Origin: Acidobacteriota bacterium
Lineage (GTDB): Bacteria > Acidobacteriota > Terriglobia > Acidiferrales > UBA7541
Direction of reading: 5' to 3'
Length of the DNA: 64,000 bases
Assembly (NCBI GenBank): GCA_013289825.1
Contig: JABCZF010000016.1
Location: 1-64,000, forward strand
Shown: positions 52,189 to 61,835 of the stretch, in pieces
How positions within the stretch are numbered: the first letter of the stretch is position 1
Layout of the letters: each line of letters opens with the position of its first letter
Translations under genes and position numbers: made by a program
Notes under the pieces: generated by a model
Told to the model about the DNA's origin: nothing
The model's input: only the letters and a program-made list of their open reading frames with translations
Database searches by the model: none

Positions 52189-54114
52189 CTAGTGCTGTTC
52201 TTGCTCGGGATCTTGCTTCGGTTTCGCGATGGTATTACCGGTGTCCACCGAAAATAACATGTAGTTCCTCAGCGTGTGTGTATGGTGGTACCGCTTTCCC
52301 CGCAACTCCATGAACATCTCGGCATCCCACGGGAGCCACAGGGTTGTCCCGCTGCGTTCAAACTTCACGGGACCGTAGTCGATCTGCAGGTGATCGCGCG
52401 TAAGCTCAAGTTCTTTCACCGGTTCACGAACATCCGTCTCTATGTGCAGCACGTCGTAGCTGCTCGCCGCTATCCACACGCGGCCCTTCAACGGTATTGC
52501 GTATGTGCCGCGGTTATTTCTCCACATGCGAATACGAGACGGAACGCCTCTCCGCTGTTCGAAACGCAGCCGCCAAACCGCTTGCCCGCGCCAGGTCCCG
52601 AGCCCCTCGCACTTGTAGATCAGATCTCCTTGATAGTTAGGGTCGAAAACGCTCAGTGCCAGAGCCGCCAAGCCCTGCGTGGCCAGTGAGGTCGGAAAAG
52701 ATCCGAGGTTGTCCCCGCCATCGCGCTTCTCTTCGAGAAAGGACATCCCGGGACTGGGGTGTTGCACGAAAATGAGATAGTTGAAGTCCTTCTCCCGCGC
52801 GGTCCCGGGAATGCCGTTGGCGTCCACTTCTTGATGCTCGATGTGTTCGGTAGCCAAAAATCTCTCGAAGTTCCCGAGCAGACGCATCATTTTGGCCTGC
52901 GTTCTCTGAACCAAATCGTTTTCCGAGCAGGCCACATCCTTGACAGCCGGATACTCCTTGCTGTCGATGTCCGGAGGCGCCCACGGACGTAGGGCCACCG
53001 GCGCAGAGCGCGGAGGAGGTGGCGGTGCTGGCGGAGGCGGCGGCAGCGCACTAGAGACCCGGGTAACCACACCCCGGTCTAGCGCGGCAAGCTGCCATTT
53101 TGCTTCTGGCACGGCGGGATCGTTGGGAAAACTCCTGACCACGGTTTCAAACGCTTTCTTCGCTTCCTCTCGTTTTTCCTCGTGGACCATAATTTGGCCC
53201 AAAAGCACCCATGCGGGCGCGGCATGCTCTTTTCCCAGTTCCGCCGCACGCGTTGCGTGCGGCAGCGCCTTTTCGTAATTCTTGTCTTGAACGTACGCAT
53301 TGGCGAGCAGCCAGTGCGTACGCCAGTCAGCGCCATTCAGTTGGTAGGCCTTCTCCAGAGTCTCGGCCGCTGCTGCGGCGTCTCCCGTTCGCAGCTGAAG
53401 TTCTCCAAGCGACAACAGCGAGCGTTCATGAGAAGGGTAAATGGAAAGAGCCACTTGAAATTTCACGCGTGCGGCATCGAAATGTTCCTGCGTGTATTCC
53501 ACCATGCCGAGCAAGTATTGAATATCCGGATTGCTAGGGGCGAGCTTTCGAGCCTTTTCGAATTGCGCACGAGCCGCGTCATATTGATGCCGCCGCATTT
53601 TTTCCAAGCCCTTGTCAATCTCTCCTTGCAGCCGCGGCGTCATGATGGTTCCGCCAGGCACCCTATCTTCCGGCGAACCTTCGCTCTCGTTCCGCAGATA
53701 GACATAAACGCTGCAGGTTGTACCGCCCGTGAAAACAGAAGCGTGCTCCATGGTGGTCTTGTAACCCAGGGCGGTTACCTCGATATCGTATTCACCGGGC
53801 AACATTTGCGGAAATGTGGCTGTCGAGTTGTCGCGCGTCGAGACCGTTAGATGCACGCCTTTCTCGGAAGACAGTTTGACGATGGCATGCCCAGCGAGGG
53901 GCATGCCGGTCGGCTCTCGCACGCTAACCAGGACATCCACCGGCGCATTATTCGAAGTAAGCGAGGAAGGACTGCTGGACCGTTGTCCGACAGGCGCCGC
54001 CGATGTTCCACCGGTTGGACGTTGCGCGCGAATCGGCAGCGCAAGAAAAAGCCAGGCGCAGGAAGCCAAAACGCCCACGAAACGGCGTGCGATCGGAATG
54101 GGCCGAGGAACCAT
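52189..54114 (-). CDS. Exported TPR protein with N-terminal carboxypeptidase-regulatory-like domain
   Basis: This 641-residue protein has a signal peptide (VGVLASCAWLFLALPIRAQ). A carboxypeptidase-regulatory-like beta domain follows (VDVLVSVREPTGMPLAGHAIV to DIEVTALGYKTT). At least four TPR units lie at about 165-330 (YDAARAQFEKARKLAPSNPDI, ALSIYPSHERSLLSLGELQL), and then a proline-rich hinge (SALPPPPPAPPPPPRSA). A C-terminal domain of about 270 residues contains DFNYLIFVQHP and VWRLRFEQRRGVPSRIRMW. The last domain is not recognised. It is divergent from the aldolase gene. Confidence 0.72.
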   Translation of the reverse strand: MVPRPIPIARRFVGVLASCAWLFLALPIRAQRPTGGTSAAPVGQRSSSPSSLTSNNAPVDVLVSVREPTGMPLAGHAIVKLSSEKGVHLTVSTRDNSTATFPQMLPGEYDIEVTALGYKTTMEHASVFTGGTTCSVYVYLRNESEGSPEDRVPGGTIMTPRLQGEIDKGLEKMRRHQYDAARAQFEKARKLAPSNPDIQYLLGMVEYTQEHFDAARVKFQVALSIYPSHERSLLSLGELQLRTGDAAAAAETLEKAYQLNGADWRTHWLLANAYVQDKNYEKALPHATRAAELGKEHAAPAWVLLGQIMVHEEKREEAKKAFETVVRSFPNDPAVPEAKWQLAALDRGVVTRVSSALPPPPPAPPPPPRSAPVALRPWAPPDIDSKEYPAVKDVACSENDLVQRTQAKMMRLLGNFERFLATEHIEHQEVDANGIPGTAREKDFNYLIFVQHPSPGMSFLEEKRDGGDNLGSFPTSLATQGLAALALSVFDPNYQGDLIYKCEGLGTWRGQAVWRLRFEQRRGVPSRIRMWRNNRGTYAIPLKGRVWIAASSYDVLHIETDVREPVKELELTRDHLQIDYGPVKFERSGTTLWLPWDAEMFMELRGKRYHHTHTLRNYMLFSVDTGNTIAKPKQDPEQEQH

Positions 54115-54316
54115 CGAACCTGTGCTTGAGCAGCCGAAGTCTGCTGAAACAGTAACGAAGACGCTGGCGGGTGGTCAAGCAAATCGTCGCGCAGTAAGCT
54201 GGCGCCGGGGCCTTCCCGCCGAAGCGAGAGACGCGGGCGTTGCCAAGGTTTCAGAAACGATCGTCACATTTGGCCGGATTTCGGTATAGTAGGCGAAACA
54301 GGGCAAGGAGGATTTT

Positions 54317-55093
54317 ATGCCGCAAGTGAGATCGCGAATGGAACGAATGCCGCGCCCGCCGGTTTTTGCCACGCCTGCCGAGGAGCGCCGCCATCGGAAA
54401 GAAAGGCTCGCGGGAGCGTTTCGGCTGTTTTCGAAGTGTGGTTTCGATGAGGGCGTGACGGGACACATCACCGCGCGCGATCCGGAGCGGCTGGACCATT
54501 TTTGGGTGAATCCCTTCGGGATACACTTCAGCCAAATACGTGTGTCGGATCTTTTGCTGGTCAACGATCACGGCGAAGTCGTAGAAGGCGACCGTGAAGT
54601 AAACGCCGCGGCGTTTGCGATTCACTCGCGGATTCACAAAGCGCGTCCCGACGTGATTGCGGCCGCGCATGCTCATTCGCTGAACGGCAAGACCTGGTCT
54701 TCGCTGGGGCGGCTGCTGGATCCGTTGACCCAGGATGCCTGCGCGTTCTATGAAGATCACGTCGTGTTTGACGATTTCACCGGCGTGGTCTACGAAACCG
54801 ACGAAGGCGACCGCATTGCCAAGACGCTGGGTGACAAGAAAGCCGGCATCTTATGCAATCACGGGTTGCTGACGGTTGGGCAAACCGTGGACGAAGCGGC
54901 GTGGTGGTTCATCACCATGGACCGTTCCTGCCAGGCGCAATTGCTGGCGGAGGCCGCGGGCGAGCCGCGCAAAATTCCTCACGAAACGGCCAAGCTGACA
55001 CATTCGCAGGTTGGCATGCCCATGGTCGGGTGGTTCCAATTCCAGCCGCTGTGGGACCGCATCTCGCGCGAGCAGCCGGATTTGTTTGACTAG
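54317..55093 (+). CDS. Class II aldolase/adducin family protein
   Basis: This 258-residue zinc enzyme of the class II aldolase/adducin fold has SKCGFDEGVTGHITARDPE at the N-terminus and NPFGIHFSQIRVSDLLLVN. The metal-binding pair AAHAHS (two His two residues apart) and a third His in GILCNHGLLTVG are present. Family members are L-fuculose-phosphate aldolases, ribulose-5-phosphate epimerases or related decarboxylases; the exact substrate is not evident. AAGGAGG (54305-54311) precedes ATG 54317, and a TATAGT -10-like box lies at 54285-54290. Confidence 0.88.
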   Translation: MPQVRSRMERMPRPPVFATPAEERRHRKERLAGAFRLFSKCGFDEGVTGHITARDPERLDHFWVNPFGIHFSQIRVSDLLLVNDHGEVVEGDREVNAAAFAIHSRIHKARPDVIAAAHAHSLNGKTWSSLGRLLDPLTQDACAFYEDHVVFDDFTGVVYETDEGDRIAKTLGDKKAGILCNHGLLTVGQTVDEAAWWFITMDRSCQAQLLAEAAGEPRKIPHETAKLTHSQVGMPMVGWFQFQPLWDRISREQPDLFD

Positions 55094-55434
55094 TAGAGCG
55101 GGAAGTGAATAGTGAATCGTGAGTAAGTGGGCAGTCCGGAAGAGAGCGGCGTCGGACTACACCCGCTCGTCGAACACAACCTGAGAAGTCTCGGATCACC
55201 CATCACTTTCATTCGCTCTCTGGCCGCGAGCTTGAAGCTCTGGTATGGAAAGAATACGGCGGCGAGCAGAGAGTCTGTTTCCTCGACAAACACAATCTCG
55301 GATTGGCGACGAAGGGGTCGAATCCGTGCACACGCCATTAACGATCGAAACCAATTTCTATTTGAAGAGCTGGGACCCACCCACCCAATACGCAAATCCA
55401 ATCCCCCAACCTGCACTCAATCAGAGAGGCTGCA
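55094..55434. other. 341-nt gap with no convincing gene
   Basis: No supported gene. A frame at about 55194-55335 reads LSGRELEALVWKEYGG and KHNLGLATKGSNPC before a stop, which looks weakly protein-like and could be a gene remnant. It has no start or ribosome site and its upstream half would need a frame change. Confidence 0.3.
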
Positions 55435-56139
55435 ATGAGAAAATGTCGGCTTGCTTTGCTGTGGGGTTGCCCACTGGTCCTAGTATTGATCTCCACGCCC
55501 ACCTGGGCACAGGACAGAGATAAAGGGGTGATTGAGGGCACGGTTACAAACGAAATGGGTAAGCCAGTCTTCAAAGCCAAGGTACACGCGGACTTGATTG
55601 GTGCCCACCCTCAATCAACTTTATATCGCTTTGAGGAAACCAACGAGAACGGACACTTCTCTATCGACCAGTTGGGCTGGGGTGAATACGTCGTGGGGGC
55701 AATGAAGAAAGAGGATCGTTACCCATACCAACTGAATAAGCTGTATGTTACGAGCGCACTTCCCCACGTAACCTTAACTCCGCATGAGCCCGTCGCAAAG
55801 GTGCAAATCCAGTTTGCCTGGAAGGCCGCTCTGCTTGCTGGTCGAGTCACTGATGCGACAACGGGAGCCCCTTTGCAAACAACCTTTACGCTGTCTCGCA
55901 AACCAGATTCTCCGTCCGAAACTTATTTGACCGGTCAGTTCGCGGACTACAAGGTTCTTTTGCCCCCAGACACGGCCATTTACATTGAAGTGTCTGCAGA
56001 CGGCTACAAAACATGGTACTTCGTTGGAGGAGCTATCACCTCAGGGCGTAGTCCGCTCCGTCTGGGCCCGGGCGAAACCTTGCATCTGAACATTGCCCTG
56101 GAACCCGATCCCTCAACGGCTTCGTCGAAACCCAAATAA
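55435..56139 (+). CDS. Secreted carboxypeptidase-regulatory-like domain protein
   Basis: This 234-residue protein has a signal peptide (LALLWGCPLVLVLISTPTWAQ). The first CarboxypepD-regulatory-like beta domain contains GVIEGTVTNEMGKPVFKAKV and NGHFSIDQLGWGEYVVGAM, and a second lies at about 125-225 (LLAGRVTDATTGAPLQTTF, IYIEVSADGYKTWYF). Acidobacteria secrete many such small Ig-like proteins of unknown role, often near TonB receptors. GAGAGG precedes the ATG. It has no catalytic domain and is probably a binding or structural module. Confidence 0.78.
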   Translation: MRKCRLALLWGCPLVLVLISTPTWAQDRDKGVIEGTVTNEMGKPVFKAKVHADLIGAHPQSTLYRFEETNENGHFSIDQLGWGEYVVGAMKKEDRYPYQLNKLYVTSALPHVTLTPHEPVAKVQIQFAWKAALLAGRVTDATTGAPLQTTFTLSRKPDSPSETYLTGQFADYKVLLPPDTAIYIEVSADGYKTWYFVGGAITSGRSPLRLGPGETLHLNIALEPDPSTASSKPK

Positions 56140-56316
56140 AGGAGCCGTCCAGGCAATGGAGAGGCGCAATATGAAGCGTCAATCAAGCACTCCCAACATT
56201 CGGTGACCGTCGGGTGCCAGGTGGAGCGGGGCAGATTGAGTTCGCGGCCGACGGTTGGAGGCAAAACTACGCCGTAAGAAGAATATTCACAGGCCACATT
56301 TGCGGGATGCGGAGGG

Positions 56317-57678
56317 TCAGTGAATCCTGAAGGCAATTACCTGTGTTCCTGCGGCGCTTGACTGGATGCTGGTGGAACGCAGTAATACTTCAAAGAAGCG
56401 AAGCGAGCCGTCCGGACGGCTCGCACGGCGAAGAACAGGAGCTAAGGCATCCTGACGGAAGAGTACCTCGGCCGCCGCCTGCGTTCCGGCAACATCCAGC
56501 CCTTCGAGAAGCAGCAGATGCCCATTGCCGCTAAGGTTAGGAAGGAAAGAGATCACGGCGAAGGTCTCATGCGCCGGCTCGTTCCAGTGGCTTACATAAG
56601 ATGGTGCTTCGCCGGATTGCGGCTTCATGTTAACCAGGGTTGCGCCCTGCATGTCTTCGCGGTAGACAATGCGGAAGTTGGTGCTGTCCCCTGCGATGGC
56701 GGCCCATGGGTTGCTTCCAACCGAGCCGATGATCACCGCATTGGCGTTTTTCAGATCATCAAGCCGCAGGTCGCGCGGAAAGCGCAGGATGACTCGCTGC
56801 GGATTGAACTCCGACAGCCGCGCGAGCGCAGTAACAATCTGGAGGTCGACGAAGCTGGTGAACTGTTGCGAGCGCAGATCTTGAGCGCTGTGCGCATCGA
56901 TTTCGGCAAGCGGCAGTTCCAGGTATCCGCCCTTGATATAGTCTGCAAGCGGCAGTGGACGGCGCGACAGGTCTTGCAAAAGATTGAAGCCGGCATCGGC
57001 AGGAACGATATAGCTGTTGGCCGGACCAGCAAAGAGCGCCGCCCAGAGCGGCTGAGCCGGTTCGGGAGCCTGGCGCGGAGCGTGGGTACGGGCCGCAGCG
57101 AACCACGTCAGGGAAATCAGAACCGCCGCCGAAGCAGCCAGCACCGAGGCACGCAACAGTAAGGGTTGCCAGTTCCGTCGGGGGGCAATGGACGCGCCGG
57201 AAGAGGGTGGAGAGCCGCTTGCCAAATGCGTCCCGGCGTTGCCTGGCATCGGGCCATTGCGCGGACCTCCAGCGGGACTGACGTCAGAGGCGCGTGTAAA
57301 GACCGGTATGTAACCGCCGTGAGGAATCTCGACCCGCAGCGCTTCCGAGCTGCCCTCGTCCGCGAAGTGCTCGGCTAAGCGCCTGCGCAACTGGCGTGCG
57401 TAGTTGCGAACGATGTTGTCCTCGACGGTAAGATACCCCGGAGATCGGCCAAATACCTGCACACCGATCTGATGCTCGGTAATCTCAGCCTGCCGGCCCG
57501 CGAGTGTTTCCGTCACGACATACAGAAAGAACTTCGACAGCAAGGGAGATTTCGCAAAATGCCGACCGGCGACAACACGCCGCGACAAACTCAAACGCGG
57601 ATCACCTTCCAGGCAATCCGGCCATTCGTGGATAAGCGGCACTTTCTGGTTGGTGCGAGTAGCTGAGGGATGTTCCAT
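56317..57678 (-). CDS. Membrane-anchored winged-helix regulator
   Basis: This protein of 453 residues has an N-terminal cytoplasmic winged-helix-like domain (SKFFLYVVTETLAGRQAEIT, VEDNIVRNYARQLRRRLAEHF, EIPHGGYIPVF). A Gly/Pro-rich linker and a single transmembrane segment at about 172-195 (ASVLAASAAVLISLTWFAAA) follow. The rest, some 255 residues, is an outer domain of unknown type containing NANAVIIGSVGSNPWAAI. The arrangement resembles CadC-like one-component membrane regulators. It is transcribed away from a TonB receptor gene, whose control region holds a perfect palindrome. ATG 57678 with GGAG upstream is preferred to TTG 57693. Confidence 0.82.
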   Translation of the reverse strand: MEHPSATRTNQKVPLIHEWPDCLEGDPRLSLSRRVVAGRHFAKSPLLSKFFLYVVTETLAGRQAEITEHQIGVQVFGRSPGYLTVEDNIVRNYARQLRRRLAEHFADEGSSEALRVEIPHGGYIPVFTRASDVSPAGGPRNGPMPGNAGTHLASGSPPSSGASIAPRRNWQPLLLRASVLAASAAVLISLTWFAAARTHAPRQAPEPAQPLWAALFAGPANSYIVPADAGFNLLQDLSRRPLPLADYIKGGYLELPLAEIDAHSAQDLRSQQFTSFVDLQIVTALARLSEFNPQRVILRFPRDLRLDDLKNANAVIIGSVGSNPWAAIAGDSTNFRIVYREDMQGATLVNMKPQSGEAPSYVSHWNEPAHETFAVISFLPNLSGNGHLLLLEGLDVAGTQAAAEVLFRQDALAPVLRRASRPDGSLRFFEVLLRSTSIQSSAAGTQVIAFRIH

Positions 57679-57853
57679 AGCGGTCGTCTCCAAGTGAGCG
57701 TCTGAGCGCTAACGGACTCGTCGCCATAAGAATACGGGGCTCCGGTAAACGAACGATGAATGTAGGCGGCGGCAACCGAACGCCATCACATTTATCGAAA
57801 ATTTATGAAACGTGCAAGCCGTATTTTATCAATACCTTATAAGCGTGCAAAGA

Positions 57854-57869
57854 CAGGTGTATACACCTG
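57854..57869. promoter_or_regulatory. Perfect 16-bp palindrome upstream of the TonB receptor
   Basis: CAGGTGTATACACCTG is a perfect palindrome about 104 nt before the TonB receptor start, within an A/T-rich divergent promoter region. CTTATAAG (57836-57843) just upstream could be the -10 area. The site is a candidate operator for a dimeric regulator. On the other strand, TTGCAC-N17-TAAATG reads toward the winged-helix gene. Confidence 0.6.
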
Positions 57870-57972
57870 ATGCGGGTCGGGTAAACACTTGCGCCGTCCG
57901 GAAAAGCGCCCTACCGTGCGCATGACAGACCATGGACCTGCCGAACCACGACTTCAGAATAAGGAGCGCACC

Positions 57973-60900
57973 ATGAATACCCGACGGGTTAAGGCGGTTT
58001 TAGTGCTTTCCGCGTGCCTGTTGATCTCGGGAGCACTGTTTGCGCAGTCGGACCTTGGGACGATTTCGGGCTTTGTCAAAGACCCGTCGGGCGGGACGAT
58101 TGCAGGAGCCAAGGTCACGATCCAAAACAAGAGTGGCGTCGAACGCCAGGCCACTACCAACGAATCCGGCTATTACACCATCACCAATGTTCCCCCCGGT
58201 CTGTATACCGTGAGCGTCGATGTGTCCGGTTTTAAGAGGTTTCAATCCAACGAGGATAAGCTCGATCCAAGCGCGAACCTCGTGGTTGACGCGACCCTGA
58301 GCGTCGGCAGCTCCTCGCAAATAGTCGAGGTTTCGGCCTCGGCGGTTCAGCTCCAGACGGAATCGGCATCCGTGCAAAAACTCGTCACCCGCGAGCAGAT
58401 TGACGCGCTCGAGATTAACGGCCGCAATCCCATCTTCATGGCCAATCTCGTGCCCGGCACCCGCGGCGGCACGCTTGCGAATCTCGCCTTCAATTTCACG
58501 CAGGGTCCATCGAACATCAACGGCGCGCGCACGCCGGAGAGTCTGATCACCTACGACGGCGCTCCCGCCGTTCGCACGCGCTCCAACGGCACCAGCATAG
58601 GGGCTGCGGACCTGGACTCCACCGAGGAAATTCAGATTCTAACTGCGGACTACGCGCCTGAATACGGCCGGTCCTCCGGGGGCCAGATTCGCATCACCTC
58701 GAAAAGCGGATCGCAAGTCTTCCACGGCGCCGCCTACGAATACGTTCGCAATACCATCTTTGATGCCAACCCGTGGCAGCGCAATGCGGTCCCGGCGACA
58801 ACTGGCGTCACCGCCCCCATTCACTACAATCAATTCGGATACAACATCGGCGGCCCGTTCTACATTCCTAACCACTTCAATACCGACAAGACCAAAGTGT
58901 TTTGGTACTGGGGAGAGGAATGGGTGAGATACATCTTTACAGATACGAGCAGCCTAACGGTTCCGACGCTCAAGATGCGGAATGGCGACTTCAGCGAACT
59001 GCTGGATCCCAACAATGTCTTTTACCACAAGGCCGTAGTCATCATGGACCCGAAGACGGGTCTTCCATTTCCCGGCAACATCATTCCGTCGCCGGGCTCC
59101 TCTTCGACAGGGTCGGTAGCCAGCGCCAATGGCCTCGGTATTCTGAAGGCTTATCCCGCGCCGAATCTGACCACTCCAATCAACGGAAACCAAAATTGGT
59201 TCTTTTCGGCCCAGCACCCCCAATACCAGCGGAAGGACACTGTAGCTGTGGACATAAACCTTTCCGAGAACCAGAGGCTCCGCCTGCGCCGCGTGTACTT
59301 TACCTTTTGGGAGTATCAGCCGCTGGACGGCGGCACCAACGAAACGCCAAAGTACTTCAACCGTCCCAACCAAACAAATTCTATCGACTACGTGTGGACC
59401 ATCAGCCCCACCAAAGTGAATGAGGTTTTACTGACCGCGAGCAAGGACAATGTCCACATCCCGGTTGACCAAGCGCATTTCCTCGACCGCACCACTGTCG
59501 GTCTCAACTATCCCTACATCTTTCCCACTGGCAAGGAGATCCAGAACCGCATTCCCAGCGTGAACATGTCTGCCTTTTCCGGGTTGAGCGGTGGACCGTA
59601 TCCCTCGCATTCCGCTGGCCCCATCATCAACATGTCGGACAGCTTTACGTGGATCAAGGGAAATCACACTTTTAAGTTCGGTGGCCTGTACGAATATGAC
59701 GGCGAGAACGACAACGATGAGATTAACGTGCAAGCATGCAACACCTGCACGAACAACCAGAACGGTCAATTCCTGTTTAGCGACAACGGGGGCAAATTTG
59801 TGAGGCCTGGATTTGTCCTGGCTTCTACCGGCGTCGCGGCCGCCAACGCGGCACTAGGACTGTTCGATTCGTATTCGGAAATTGGCCCGCGGGCATATAC
59901 GGTATTCCGCGGAAGCATGTGGGAGGGATTTGGGCAGGATTCCTGGAAGGCCCGTCAAAACCTGACCATCACCTACGGTCTCCGATACTCGGTCATCGTT
60001 CCCTACCATGCCATTTGGAACAACATGATCGTTTTCGATCCGAGCCTCTACGATCCGGGGAACGCCGTAACCGTGGACCCCAAGACGGGTCTCATCACCG
60101 GCACGCCTACGATCGCTCAGCTTTACAATGGAATGGTTATTCCTGGGAGCGGTTTCCCGGCTTCCGCCATGGGCCGCGTTCCCGCGGCCAGCTCGGGTCT
60201 ATATAACGGCCTGTTTCGCAACCTTCCCAATCGCTACTCCGACATCCAGTGGGGCGACATCCAGCCGCGCTTGGGCGTCGCCTACCAGCTAAATAACAAG
60301 ACCGTGCTCCGAGCGGGCGGAGGCCGCTTCTTCACTCGCCTAGGCGTCAGCGACTCTGTCTTCCTCGGCGGGAATCCGCCTTTCCAGCCCAACGCCAGCG
60401 TTTCGTTTGGTTCCGCGGACAATCCGGGAGGCACGGGAACCAACGACGTTCCGTTGGTGGTAACCACGCAGAGCAAAGCCTTTAAGAACCCCGAAGCCTG
60501 GGCCTGGAATTTCACCGTCGAGCGCGAGCTGTTCTGGAAGTCGCTCCTCAGCGTCGGTTACGTCGCCCGCCGTGGCGTGCATTTGCAAAGAGAGTCCGAC
60601 ATCAATCAGCCGACCCTCGCTGTGGCGGCGGCCAACCCCGGCGTCAATATCAACGCCATAAGGCCATACAAAGGCTTCGGTTCCATCCGCGAAACCGATA
60701 ACGTCGCTAACTCCATGTACAATGCACTTCAGATAGCTTGGAACCGCCGATTCAGCAACACTCTTCAGTTCGGTGTCTCTTACACCCTGTCCAAGAGCAT
60801 GGATAACGGCTCCAACCAGCGCGACGTCGTTCCCGATACCTACAACACGAGCATGTTGTGGGGACCGTCCGAGTTCGATGCCCGCCATATCGTCATCATC

Positions 60901-61494
60901 AACTACCTCTACCAACTGCCTCTCTTCCGCAAACAATCGGGCTTCGCCGGTAAGGCCCTCGGTGGTTGGCAAATTAGCGGCATCACGCAATTCCAAACCG
61001 GCCTACCCTGCAGCGTGGCAGCCGCCAATGACTACGCTGGCGTGGGCCTGGACTCGAATTTCGGATGCGGTGTGAACGGCCAATATTGGGTTGTCAACGG
61101 TAATCCCAAGATCATCGGCACATTTGGTCCGAGTGGCCAGTGGTTCGCCACCACCAACCCCGATGGCTCTGCGATCTTCACCGCGCCCGCGGCCGGGACA
61201 TTCAACACCCAGCGCGTTCGCGACCTTATCTACCAACCCGGATACCAGAACTGGAACATGGGCTTGTTCAAGACCATTCCCGTCAACGAACGCCTTCGCT
61301 TCCAGTTCCGCGCCGAAGCTTACAATGTGTGGAATCATCCGAATTGGTGCGGCAACAGCGGTTGCAGCGGCACAACCAATATTGGCCTTAACCCCACCAA
61401 CGCCGCGACTTTCGGCAAAGTACTTTCGAAGGGCAGCGGTAGCTCCGGGTCAGGCGAGCGCAACTTGCAGCTCTCGCTTCGCCTGGAGTTCTAG
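57973..61494 (+). CDS. TonB-dependent receptor, Oar-like, with carboxypeptidase-regulatory domain
   Basis: This 1173-residue outer-membrane receptor has a signal peptide (AVLVLSACLLISGALFAQ). An N-terminal carboxypeptidase-regulatory-like domain contains GTISGFVKDPSGGTIAGAKV and GYYTITNVPPGLYTVSVDVS. The plug domain (QLQTESASVQKLVTREQIDAL, GRNPIFMANLVPGTRGG) is followed by a long beta barrel ending in LQLSLRLEF, with the terminal Phe that BamA recognises. AAGGAG lies 6 nt before ATG 57973. Oar-like acidobacterial receptors are thought to import glycans or metal chelates; the ligand here is unknown. Control probably involves the divergent winged-helix regulator. Confidence 0.9.
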   Translation: MNTRRVKAVLVLSACLLISGALFAQSDLGTISGFVKDPSGGTIAGAKVTIQNKSGVERQATTNESGYYTITNVPPGLYTVSVDVSGFKRFQSNEDKLDPSANLVVDATLSVGSSSQIVEVSASAVQLQTESASVQKLVTREQIDALEINGRNPIFMANLVPGTRGGTLANLAFNFTQGPSNINGARTPESLITYDGAPAVRTRSNGTSIGAADLDSTEEIQILTADYAPEYGRSSGGQIRITSKSGSQVFHGAAYEYVRNTIFDANPWQRNAVPATTGVTAPIHYNQFGYNIGGPFYIPNHFNTDKTKVFWYWGEEWVRYIFTDTSSLTVPTLKMRNGDFSELLDPNNVFYHKAVVIMDPKTGLPFPGNIIPSPGSSSTGSVASANGLGILKAYPAPNLTTPINGNQNWFFSAQHPQYQRKDTVAVDINLSENQRLRLRRVYFTFWEYQPLDGGTNETPKYFNRPNQTNSIDYVWTISPTKVNEVLLTASKDNVHIPVDQAHFLDRTTVGLNYPYIFPTGKEIQNRIPSVNMSAFSGLSGGPYPSHSAGPIINMSDSFTWIKGNHTFKFGGLYEYDGENDNDEINVQACNTCTNNQNGQFLFSDNGGKFVRPGFVLASTGVAAANAALGLFDSYSEIGPRAYTVFRGSMWEGFGQDSWKARQNLTITYGLRYSVIVPYHAIWNNMIVFDPSLYDPGNAVTVDPKTGLITGTPTIAQLYNGMVIPGSGFPASAMGRVPAASSGLYNGLFRNLPNRYSDIQWGDIQPRLGVAYQLNNKTVLRAGGGRFFTRLGVSDSVFLGGNPPFQPNASVSFGSADNPGGTGTNDVPLVVTTQSKAFKNPEAWAWNFTVERELFWKSLLSVGYVARRGVHLQRESDINQPTLAVAAANPGVNINAIRPYKGFGSIRETDNVANSMYNALQIAWNRRFSNTLQFGVSYTLSKSMDNGSNQRDVVPDTYNTSMLWGPSEFDARHIVIINYLYQLPLFRKQSGFAGKALGGWQISGITQFQTGLPCSVAAANDYAGVGLDSNFGCGVNGQYWVVNGNPKIIGTFGPSGQWFATTNPDGSAIFTAPAAGTFNTQRVRDLIYQPGYQNWNMGLFKTIPVNERLRFQFRAEAYNVWNHPNWCGNSGCSGTTNIGLNPTNAATFGKVLSKGSGSSGSGERNLQLSLRLEF

Positions 61495-61699
61495 CTTTAG
61501 CGACCGCTCGGTGATCGGTCAGCAGCTGAGTCGAAAAAGTTCCGCGAAGGATTCGCGGGATCGCGGGCGTTTTTCGGTGACTCGAAGTCTCGGGCACTAG
61601 GGGAACGGCCTGACGTTGGCTACGTCGCGCGGCGGTCGGGGCATTTCTGGGATTGGCCGCGACTCTGGCGACTCTGGCGATTCTGGATTCTGGGGTATC

Positions 61700-61728
61700 T
61701 TGCTTTTACCTTACTGGCAGAATATACT
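61700..61728 (+). promoter_or_regulatory. Promoter of the rimP-nusA operon
   Basis: TTGCTT (61700-61705) and TATACT (61723-61728) are separated by exactly 17 bp. Transcription would start near 61735, giving a leader of about 100 nt to rimP. Confidence 0.7.
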
Positions 61729-61761
61729 CTATTTTCGCTCTGAAGCGGGTCGCACGGATGG

Positions 61762-61783
61762 GTGGGCGCAAGCCCACTTTTTT
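61762..61783 (+). terminator. Terminator-like hairpin in the rimP leader
   Basis: GTGGGC-GCAA-GCCCAC, a perfect 6-bp stem with a GNRA tetraloop, is followed directly by six T residues and lies 52 nt before the rimP start. It resembles the rimP-leader hairpins described in other bacteria and would give attenuation of the rimP-nusA operon. Confidence 0.72.
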
Positions 61784-61835
61784 GTTGGGCCGGTTGGAGG
61801 GCAGTGGACACCGGCATTGCTTGGGGAGTCTTCGG

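Noticed and set aside
55300..55330. tRNA-like GGTCGAATCC in the gap after the aldolase gene
   Set aside because: No acceptor stem or other cloverleaf arms can be built around it.
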